A stretch of 64,000 bases of DNA from Hydrangea macrophylla (lineage: Eukaryota > Streptophyta > Magnoliopsida > Cornales > Hydrangeaceae), in assembly GCA_033977485.1 (NCBI GenBank), contig CM066987.1, forward strand, positions 47,619,033-47,683,032, read 5' to 3'. A program made the translations under genes and the position numbers. Positions within the stretch are counted from its first letter, which is position 1, and the number at the start of each line of letters is the position of its first letter. This document shows, piece by piece, positions 10,952 to 20,044 of the stretch. Below the pieces are notes generated by a model. That model saw only the letters and a list, made by a program, of their open reading frames with translations. It had not been told where the DNA came from and searched no databases.

Positions 10952-13686
10952 TTTAAACCTCATTTTTTGGTATTTTGAGGTGTTTTTGATCTTTTTTTTC
11001 TATGGAATCCACCCTGGAAGTCCGTTATTTGTTCTATTTCTTCTGAAAACTCTAATTCGTCATACTCGTGGTGGCCGTGTGGGTTTGGTGGTAGCCGGAC
11101 AATCAGTTTTCCAAGTTGGCTCTTAAAACCTCTATTTCGGTTGTTTTAAGGTGTTTTTTGACCTTTTTTTGGAATGGAATCCACTCTAGGAGTCTGTTAC
11201 TTGTTTCATTTTTTTTGACAAATTTATTATTCATACTTGAGGTGGTCGTGTGGGTTTGGTGGCAGCCAGAAAGTCGATTGTCCAAGTTGGCTCTTAAAAC
11301 CTCTGTTTTGGATGTTTTGAGGGCTATTTTTTTTTTTACCTTTTTGACTATGGAATCCACCCCGGGATCCCATTATTTGTTCCATTTCATCCTAATACTC
11401 TAATAAGTCATACTCGAGGTGGTCGTCTGGGTTTTGTTCTAGCCGAACATTCGGTTGTCAAAGTTGCCCATTAAAACCTCATTTTTTATTGTTTTGAGGT
11501 GTTTTTTACCTTTTTTACTATGGAATCCACCTGGGAGTCTGTTATTTGTTTTGTTTCTTCCAAAACCTCTAATTAGTCATACTCAAGCTGTTAGTGTGGG
11601 TTTGGCAGTAGCCGAACAGTCAGTTGTCCAAGTTGGCTCTTCAAATCTTAGTTTTTGTTGTTTTGAGGTGTTTTTTGACCTTTTTTACTATGAAATCCAC
11701 CCCGGGAGTACGTTATTTGTACCATTTATTTTGAATACTCTAATTAGTCATACTTGAGGTGGTCATGTGGGTTTGGTGGCAGCCGGACAGTTGATTGTCC
11801 AAGTTGGCTCTTAAAACCTCAGTTTTGGTTGTTTTGAGGTGTTTTTTTTTTAACATTTTTACCATGGAATCCACCCCAAGAGCCCACTATTTGTTCCATT
11901 TCTTCCTGCAACTCTAATTAGTCATACTCGAGGAGGTTTTGTGCGTTTAGTGGTAGCTGGACTATCGGTTGTCCAAGTTGTGCATTAAAACCTTATTTTT
12001 TGGTGTTTCGACGTATTTTGAGTTGTTTTGACCTTTTTTACTATGGAATCCACCCCTGGAGTCCATTATTTGTTCTGTTTCTTCTAAAAACTCTAATTAG
12101 TCATACTCCAGATGGTCATGTAAGTTTGGTGGCAGCCGGACAATCGATTGTCCAAGTTAACCCTTAAAGCCTCATTTTTGGTTGTTTTGAGGTGTTTTTT
12201 TTTGACCTTTTTTACTATGGAATCCACCCCGAGAGTTCGTTATTTGGTCTGTTCTTATCACAACTCTAATTAGTCATACTCGAGGTGGTCATGTGGTGGT
12301 AGTCGGACAATCGATTGCCCAAGTTGCCCATTAAATTTCATTTTTTGGTGTTTTGAGGTTTTTTTGATAATTTTTTACTATGGAATTCACCCGGGGAGTC
12401 AGGCAATTGTTCAGTTTCTTTTGAAAACTCTAATTAGTCATACACTCAATGGTCGTGTGGGTTTGGTGGTAGCCGGATAGTCGATTGTCCAAGTTGGCTC
12501 TTAAAACCTCAGTTTTGTTTGTTTTGAGGTATTTTTTTGACCTTTTTTGCTATGGAATCCACTCCAGGAGTACGTTACTTGTTTAGTTTCTTTTGACTAT
12601 TCCAATTAGTCATACTTGAGGTGGTCGTGTGGGTTTTGTGGCAGCCAGAAAGACGATTGTCCAAGTTGACTCTTAAAACCTCAGTTTTGGTTGTTTTGAG
12701 GTGGTTTTTTTGACCTTTTTTACTATAGAATCTACCCCGGGATACCCTTATTTGTTCCGTTTCTTCCTAATACTCTAATAAGTCATACTCGAGGTGGTCG
12801 GGTGGGTTTTGTGGTAGCCGGACAGTCGGTTGTCCAAGATGCCCATTAAAACCTCATTTTTTGGTGTTTTGTGGTATTTTTGACATTTTTTGCTATGGAA
12901 TCCACTCCAGGAGTCTTTTATTTGTTCCATTTCTTTTGACAACTTTAATTAGTCATACTTGAGGTGTTTGTGTGGGTTTTGTGGCACCTGAACAGTCGAT
13001 TGTCCAAGTTGGCTCTTAAAACATTTGTTTTGGTTGTTTTGATGTGTTTTTTGACCTTTTTTTACAATGAAATCCACCCCGGGGGTCCGTTATTTGTACA
13101 ACTTCTTTTGAATACTCTAATTAGTCATACTTGAGTGGTTGTGTGGGTTTGTTGGCAGTCGGAAAGTCAATTGTTCAGGTTGGCTCTTAAAATCTCAGTT
13201 TTGGTTATTTTTGGATGATTTTTGACCTTTTATACTATGGAATCCACCTCGGGAGTCCATTATTTGTTCCATTTCTTCCTACAACTCTCAGTAGAAATAC
13301 TCGAGGAGGTCTTGTGCGTTTGGTGGTAGCTAGACTTTCGGTTGTCCAAGTTGCCCATTAAAACCTCATTTTTTGGTGTTTTGAGGTATTTTGAGGTGTT
13401 TTTGACCTTTTTTACTATGGAATCCACCCCGGGAGTCCATTATTTGTTCCGTTTCTTCTGAAAACTATAATTAGTCATACTCGAGGTGGTCTTGCAAGTT
13501 TGGTGGCAATCGGATAGTCGATTGTCCAAGCTAGCCATTAAAGCCTCATTTTTGGCTGTTTTGAGTTGTTTTTAGACCTTGTTTACTATGGAATCCACCC
13601 CGGGAGTCCGTTATTTGGTCTGTTTCTTATGACAACTCTAATTAGTCATAGTCGAGGTGGTCATGTGGTGGTAGTTAGACAGTCAG
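10952..13686. repeat. HOR-A unit, 2735 bp
   Basis: A regular 16-monomer unit between the short monomers at 10952 and 13687. Its second octamer carries a perfect 16-bp palindrome in the Z monomer (12138-12153). Confidence 0.85.
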
Positions 13687-15549
13687 TTTAAACCTCATTT
13701 TTTGGTATTTTGAGGTGTTTTTGATCTTTTTTTTCAATGGAATCCACCTTGGGAGTCCGTTATTTGTTCTATTTCTTCTGAAAACTCTAATTAGTCACAC
13801 TCGTGGTGGCCATGTGGGTTTAGTGGTAGCCGGACAATCAGTTTTCCAAGTTGGCTCTTAAAACCTCTATTTTGGTTGTTTTGAGGTGTTTTTTGACCTT
13901 TTTTTGCTATGGAATCCACTCTAGGAGTCTGTTACTTGTTTCGTTTCTTTTGAGAAATTTATTATTCATACTTGAGGTGGTCGTGTGGGTTTGGTGGCAG
14001 CCAGAAAGTCGATTGTCCAAGTTGGTTCTTAAAACCTCAGTTTTGGATGTTTTGAGGGCTATTTTTTTTTTTTTACCTTTTTGACTATGGAAACCACCCC
14101 GGGATCCCATTATTTGTTCCATTTCATCCTAATACTCTAATAAGTCATACTCGAGGTGGTCTTCTGGGTTTTGATCTAGCCGAACATTCGGTTGTCAAAG
14201 TTGCCCATTAAAACCTCATTTTTTTTTGTTTTGAGGTGTTTTTTTTACTTTTTTTACTATGGAATCCACCCTGGGAGTCCGTTTTTTGTTTTGTTTCTTC
14301 CAAAAACTCGAATTAGTCATACTCAAATTGTTTGTGTGGGTTTGGCGGCAGCCGAACAGTCAGTTGTCCAAGTTGGCTCTTAAAATCTTAGTTTTTGTTG
14401 TTTTGAGGTGTTTTTTGACCTTTTTTACTATGAAATCCACCCCGGGAGTCCGTTATTTGTACCATTTCTTTTGAATACTCTAATTAGTCAAACTTGAGGT
14501 GGTCATGTGGGTTTGGTGGCAGCCGAACAGTTGATTGTCCAAGTTGGCTCTTAAAACCTCAGTTTTGGTTGTTTTGAGGTGTTTTTTTTTAACTTTTTTA
14601 TTATGAAATCCACCCCGGGAGCCCATTATTTGTTCCATTTCTTCCCGCATCTCTAATTAGTCATACTCGAGGAGGTTTTGTGTGTTTGGTGGTGGCTGGA
14701 CTATCGGTTGTCCAAGTTGCGCATTGAAAACTTATTTTTTGGTGTTTTGAGGTATTTTGAGTTGTTTTGACCTTTTTTACTATGGAATCCACCCCGGAAG
14801 CCCATTATTTGTTCTGTTTCTTCTAAAAACTCTAATTAGTCATACTCGAGATGGTTATGTAAGTTTGGTGGCAGCCGGACAATTGATTGTCAAAGTTAGC
14901 CCTTAAAGCCTCATTTTTGGTTGTTTTGAGGTGTTTTTTTTTTACCTTTTTTACTATGGAATCCACCCCGAGAGTTCGGTATTTGGTCTGTTCTTATCAC
15001 AACTCTAATTAGTCATACTCGAGGTGGTCATGTGGTGGTAGTTGGACAGTCGGTTGTCCAAGTTGCCCATTAAAACTTCATTTTTTGGTGTTTTGAGGTG
15101 TTTTTGATCATTTTTTACAATGGAATTCACCCGGCGAGTCAGGTATTTGTTCTCTATCTTTTGACAACTCTTATTAGTCATTCTCTAGGTGGTCGTGTGG
15201 GTTTGGTGGTAGTCGGATAGTCGATTGTCCAAGTTGGCTCTTAAAACCTCAGTTTTGGTTGTTTTGAGGTATTTTTTTTACCTTTTTTGCTATGGAATCC
15301 ACTCCAGGAGTACGTCACTAGTTCTGTTTCTTTTGAAAATTCTAATTAGTCATACTTGAAGTGGTCGTGTGGGTTTGGTGGCAGCCAGAAAGTCAATTGT
15401 CCAAGTGGACTCTTAAAACCTCAGTTTTGGTTGTTTTGAGGGGTTTTTTTTTTTACCTTTTTTACTATGGAATCCACCCCGGGATCCCATAATTTGTTCC
15501 GTTTCTTCCTAATACTCTAATAAGTCATACTCGAGGTGGTCGTATGGGT

Positions 15550-15554
15550 TTTTT
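15550..15554. repeat. Target site duplication, left copy (TTTTT)
   Basis: These five T precede TG at 15555 and match 20040-20044. Because this is a homopolymer within a T-rich monomer, the exact length is less certain than at the second insertion. Confidence 0.7.
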
Positions 15555-15715
15555 TGTCACGCCCCGGAGTAAGCCAAAAATAGGGAAAATAAAAATTTTC
15601 CTTTATGGGTCCGTAGACACGTGACTAGTTTGATAACCGTTCTGTCCTTCTAACTCCGCACCATGCAATCATAAGGGAAATGCTAGGGCATAAGCATGAT
15701 CTAAACTTATCAGAG

Positions 15716-15723
15716 TATAAATA
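15716..15723 (+). promoter_or_regulatory. TATAAATA motif near the left end of insertion copy 1
   Basis: GAGTATAAATACAGCAGCGG is conserved in both copies (15716-15723 and 37233-37240), about 160 bp from the TG end. It could be a plus-strand TATA box, or on the minus strand part of the 3' processing region of the LTR. It competes with the minus-strand TATA candidate, so the orientation of the element is not settled. Confidence 0.35.
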
Positions 15724-16410
15724 CAGCAGCGGAAATTAAATAAGGGTTACAATAACTTCAATCTTAATACAAGAGGCCATGCTAAATAATTTATACAATC
15801 TTAAAACTTGAGGAACTGCCTATCAGGTCTTGCGCAAGGCTTTATTCTCCTTGGCTCCACGGTACTGCATCCTGAACTCTTCTATTTATCTCCAAACCTG
15901 CAACACTCTGGGCATACGAATGCCCAGGGCGTAACATGCCGTCAGCCTTGGAACAAGGCTGAGTGAGAGTCTCAACCGCACAATAATCAGGAAATACATA
16001 ACATCTCTCAACTCACGTCATAGTTTAGTTCTTTAAAAGTATGGTTATTCTCTTATCAAAAGACGCATTCTCACCACGGGCATAGCAGAGGACTCAACAA
16101 GAAAGGTAAACAGATAAACATAACATCATAGAATACATTCTCCTTATTATAAACTCGTGCGTGCAAATGCATGACCAATAAGACTCACTCCCAACTCTTT
16201 TCAAAGACGCTTGCCTTTTAAAACAGATAGTTTCAAAACCATTTTATTTTAAAACCAAAACTTCCCAAAACCAAATCATTTGAACCAAATCATTTTCTCA
16301 TCAACTCAATCTCATCATTCGCTTTCTCTTTCTCATCCACTTGACAACACGCGGTATATCAAGGATGTCAAAATACTATCACAGCCAATTCTTACTCATT
16401 CCCTTGATAG

Positions 16411-16605
16411 GCCACCGGACGTCTTCACGGCGCACACTATCTGTAAACAATGAAACTGGCACATGGGACGTCTTCAACCATGTGTATACTCTCATCGATC
16501 GTCTACACGGCTGAGAAGTATATTAGAGCACTAGCCGAACGTCTTCAACGATACATGGGACGTCTTTAACCACGTATGCGCATCACCGGACGTCTTCAAC
16601 GGCGA
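16411..16605. repeat. Cluster of GACGTCTTCAAC-like repeats, copy 1
   Basis: Five to six spaced copies of a motif around GGACGTCTTCAACGG (near 16417, 16467, 16498, 16538, 16557 and 16588) sit in about 190 bp, some with the palindromic core GACGTC and some degenerate (GATCGTCTACACGG, GAACGTCTTCAACG). ACGT cores are known binding sites of plant bZIP factors; a regulatory role here is inference. The same cluster is in copy 2. Confidence 0.7.
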
Positions 16606-17499
16606 GAGGCGCGCTAGGAACCCTAACCGTTCATGTCCACCCGGTTCGTCAGCCGTTGATCCATAGGATCCAGAAATCACATCTCATCTCATTCACATTC
16701 TCATCAAACACCTCTCTTTCTCACCCAACGCATGCGAACACATGTCATGAAATGCACGTGTATCCATTATCAATATGCACATGCAAAACCACTTTCCTTT
16801 CTCTTTATTATTAATATGGCATGCGTATTTATTCAGTCAACAACATCGTAACACGTGCTTTTAACAATTAACAGCAGAAACGTAACATATAGAGCATGGA
16901 TCATATAACATGGATTTGATACCGATAAACAAATAGATAAAACCCTTGACATGCTCACGTATGCGATAGCACTACCATAACATGCTTTTCTTAATCTTAC
17001 AATTATTGGAAATACATGTGACATCATAAATCAGCATATTATTCATACAAAACATCATACATGTAACTTTAAATCATCTTATATTAGTCTTAATAGGATT
17101 AGAGTGAGGTTAGGAAATTCACCTCGAGTCGCCGCTCCTCGAAACGCAGATAAATGTCAAGTTCTACAACAATAAACGGAATAAACAGAAGTAATGTATG
17201 AGTACAACCATAGGGGTAAAATGGTAATTTTACCAAATGAGGTCATAAACCTCAAGGTAGTGATCTACATGTCATTCTAAGTCCAACGCCATTGACTAGA
17301 CTCAAATCGGAGTCTGTCGCGTTTTTCGAGGTAATATGCAGGGCTTACTATACTAATGCAGGCCCTAAAAGACAGGCTGTATTTTCGACCGAGTCGAAAA
17401 GTCACCAAACTTTACGAAAATGTTCTAGACATTATTCTAAGACTCTGGGAACTGACCGCGTAATTTTCGGAGTCCTGGATTATTTATTATGAATTATTG

Positions 17500-18017
17500 A
17501 AGATAATATATGCCAGAAAATGCCCGAAATGGGATTTAAATATGTAATTATAATTATACAGAGAAATCAGTACTTAAAAGTATTATTATTAAATACTAGA
17601 TATTAAAATACACCACCAGTATTTATTTCATAATTTTCGGAGCTCGTTTGGTATTTTTAATAATTAATATACTCATACAATAGCTCCTTATTAATTATTA
17701 AAAATACTGGACTATAATATTATAGCTTTATAACTTACATTATATAATAAAATAATCACAGGGTCATTTCCCTAATTTTCTAGAATTTATAAACACACGT
17801 AGGTATTTATTATCTATTTAAAACCATTTAAAACTAATATTTATTATTTATATAAACCATATAAATAATTAAATATATAATATATATAATATAATAATGA
17901 TATATAGAATATTAAAATAATATTCTATATTATTAAAACCTTAATGGCATAATTATAAATTATTTATAATTATTAAACCACTTAAAACCTTTTAAACTAA
18001 TTAATACTAATTAATAC
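17500..18017. other. AT-rich non-coding stretch of insertion copy 1
   Basis: Mostly A and T with many TAATTA/TTTATAA elements and stops in all frames. It corresponds to about 39000-39515 in copy 2. Confidence 0.7.

Positions 18018-18090
<73 letters not shown>
18018..18090. repeat. (TAA)n followed by (ATT)n: perfect inverted microsatellite
   Basis: About 14 AAT/TAA units are followed directly from 18061 by about 9-10 ATT units. The second half is the reverse complement of the first, so the region can form a long hairpin or cruciform. In copy 2 (39517-39556) only the AAT arm is present. Confidence 0.95.
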
Positions 18091-18093
18091 ATA

Positions 18094-18610
18094 TTCTGAG
18101 ACCCGACAGGTCAAACCCGAACCGACCCGACCCCTACGGGTAACCCATATAGACTCACAAGACAACCCAAACTCGTGACCCGATGGGTCAGATCCTGTCC
18201 CGACCCGACTTAATATGGATTAACCATACATAGACACAACCTAACCCGACCTATAACCCATTCGGGTTGAACCTGACCCAAGCCCGAAACCCATCTCTCC
18301 TCACAAACTAAACCTACCCGTTAACCCAAACCCGAACCTAAACTTGACCCATCCACAGACACAAACTAAACCTACCCGCTAACCTGTACCCTAACCAAAC
18401 CCGAACCAAAGCCTAACCCATCTACAGACACACACCAGCCCGCCCCAACTACCCGAACCCGACCTAAACTAGACCCGGCGTCAAAACGACGCCGTCCCAC
18501 TTAAAATACCCACGGGTTATATAAACCCAACCCGGCCCGCTATCCAAACTCTTTTACACACTCAGACCAACCCTACCCAAACCCGACCCAGACCCACCTG
18601 TTATAACCCA
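18094..18610. repeat. CCCGA/AACCC-rich degenerate minisatellite, copy 1
   Basis: This stretch is dominated by ACCCGA, AACCCG and CCTAACCC words. It includes a 58-bp-offset tandem duplication (ACAAACTAAACCTACCCG at 18303 and 18361) absent from copy 2. It is not telomeric: TTTAGGG units do not occur in register. Confidence 0.8.
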
Positions 18611-19104
18611 AACTCAAACGGGTCATCATCTTCTTCTCCGGCGAGCTGCTCGTCGCCGGAAAGTCGGGCCTCACCGGAGCTTCTCTCTCTCTTCATAACT
18701 TTCTCATCTCTTCATCAAAATTGATGAATCCAACGGCATTGTGACCGGAATTCCTTCCTCTACAAGATACTATAAGCCCAGATCCCGGTCCATTCATTTG
18801 GTGGTCCTACCAAGTGATTATCGTTTCGGTCATTTGCAAGAATAATGGCCTGCATGGCCATGTAAATGAGTTCCAAAACAAAACCTGCTACAAGGGGGTC
18901 TACCTGGGATCAAATGGGTCTGATTGGTGTAGATTTTAGGGGCTTAGATCATACTTGACGAATCAAGCTCCTAAGTTGAGCTTTAATGGCGGCCGGAGCT
19001 CACAGTGAGCCTTAGGCTCTGTTTGGGAGCTTGCATGTGAGTCTAGAGGCTTCCTAGGTGACATGCAAGGATCCAAAATGAAATGGGGGGGGGGTGTTTA
19101 CCTC

Positions 19105-19350
19105 AATGTAACTCAATCTTCTCTGATCTCTCTCTCCCTTCGATTTCTTCTTTCTTTCAGCTCCCAGGTTCTGTGTGCGTCCTGTGAATGGAGAGGGTGA
19201 TGCGGAGAGGGTTTAGAGAGGGGGTTTTTGTGCTTGTGTACACAATGTGGGTTGTGGGGAGGGGTGTGTGCACAAGCCGAGAGTGTGTGGGGGAGGTTTG
19301 AGTGCTCTACCTTCTCAAGCTCTCTCTTTCGGTCACTCTCTCTCTAAGCA
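19105..19350 (-). other. CT/GA-rich segment next to the putative transcription start, copy 1
   Basis: This holds runs of CTCTCTCTC and TTCTTTCTTTC on the plus strand with (GT)n and G-rich patches. It lies just downstream of the minus-strand TATA candidate, so it would be the start of the R/U5 leader if that orientation is right. Confidence 0.45.
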
Positions 19351-19412
19351 ACAGCCTATAAAGGCAGCTTATATGGGCTTTGTGTGTGTTAGAATGAGAG
19401 GGGGGTGGTGCT

Positions 19413-19422
19413 CTATTTATGG
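19413..19422 (-). promoter_or_regulatory. Putative TATA box of insertion copy 1 (mutated)
   Basis: On the minus strand this reads CCATAAATAG followed by AGCACC. The equivalent in copy 2 is CTATAAATAG. It sits about 620 bp from the CTACA end, a reasonable U3 length. Confidence 0.5.
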
Positions 19423-19489
19423 AGGGAGGGATGAGGGGAAGTTTGGTTGTGTGTAAAGGGTGTACCAAATGCATACCTATGCATGTATG

Positions 19490-19715
19490 TTTGTGTGCCC
19501 AGGGGTAGATTGAGGTGGGGTCCACATAACCGCCAAGTGGTAGTGTAGGTCCCATTCTCAGGTTGTGTATATGGATATGTTCTTGAGTCCCACAGTAAGT
19601 GTATGTGTATGTGTATGTTGTGTGTATCCAAGGGTAGATTGTGAGGGCCAAGGTGGTGGAGTGCATGTGCATGGCTGCCACATGGCAGTGGGTGGGACCC
19701 ACTCTTGAGTTGAGT
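19490..19715. repeat. Pair of U3 direct repeats, copy 1
   Basis: Two imperfect repeats about 128 bp apart each run from CCA(A/G)GGGTAGATTG to GTGGGACC/GTAGGTCCCA-type sequence (near 19498 and 19627). Repeated elements upstream of the TATA box are typical of LTR enhancers; in the minus-strand reading these lie upstream. Confidence 0.6.
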
Positions 19716-20039
19716 ACCCCAGTGTGCACAAGTGCCTAGGTTTATGTGTTCAACTGTGAATATGAATGCAAATCCTGAAACTTATACGTACTGGGCTATG
19801 TAGGAGTCCAAATTCAAATCTGTCTATGGATCCTAAAATAGAACTATAAAGTAGAGGATACGACCAATCTAAATAGTTACTAGATTAGAATTATCGTCGT
19901 CGCTGCTAAGATGTTGATTAAAGGATCTTATAAGGATTCTAACTAGGGTCATTCTAATGGGCCTTCTGTAATCGTCATCAAGGTGACGTCACCATTTCTA
20001 ATCCTACGTGGAATTTCTAGGAAAATTCTGGGTGCTACA

Positions 20040-20044
20040 TTTTT
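20040..20044. repeat. Target site duplication, right copy (TTTTT)
   Basis: TTTTT follows the terminal CTACA and leads directly into GGTAGCCGGACAGTCGG, restoring the interrupted Y monomer. Confidence 0.7.

Larger units (their letters stand above)
1837..15549. repeat. Satellite block A-I (left part), 171-bp monomers in a 16-mer HOR
   Basis: This is about 80 head-to-tail monomers. A monomer built by hand from common variants is 171 bp with about 65 T, 29 A, 43 G and 34 C on the plus strand, a strong T-over-A bias. Conserved landmarks are ACTATGGAATCCACCCCGGG, TCTAATTAGTCATACTCGAG, GGTGGCAGCCGGACAGTCGA and TTGTCCAAGTTG. Monomer types follow XXYXXYZY. The last monomer of each octamer is marked by TGTGGTGGTA, found at 2997, 4336, 5710, 7083, 8452, 9553, 10929, 12292, 13664 and 15031. 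Spacing is 1339-1376 bp except for one shortened octamer (1101). No gene is present in the block. Confidence 0.95.
15555..20039 (-). mobile_element. Solo LTR or non-autonomous LTR element, copy 1 (4485 bp)
   Basis: The element starts TGTCACGCCCCGGAGTAAGC and ends GGGTGCTACA, the TG...CA ends of an LTR, and interrupts a Y monomer of the satellite. It aligns almost end to end with the copy at 37073-41412. I see no second LTR inside, no primer-binding site, no gag or pol motif, and no long open frame. It is most simply a solo LTR of a long-LTR retrotransposon, but a non-autonomous (LARD-like) element cannot be excluded. Minus-strand orientation is proposed from the TATA-like box at 19413-19422 (read on the minus strand) and the direct repeats on its upstream side. 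This is an inference. The parent lineage is not identifiable from the LTR alone. Confidence 0.8.

Noticed and set aside
17292..17492. A 67-codon open frame in insertion copy 1, also open in copy 2 (38799-39005)
   Set aside because: The two copies are closely related, so shared openness is weak evidence. No known domain or start context is visible, and it lies on the strand opposite to the proposed transcript.
18094..18610. Possible interstitial telomere repeat (CCCTAAA-like words)
   Set aside because: The words are mostly ACCCGA and AACCCG, with only scattered CCCTAA; no tandem run of the plant telomere unit is present.
19307..19729. A 140-codon minus-strand open frame rich in His/Thr/Tyr
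   Set aside because: It arises from GT-rich U3 repeats. The matching region of copy 2 has a different frame structure.
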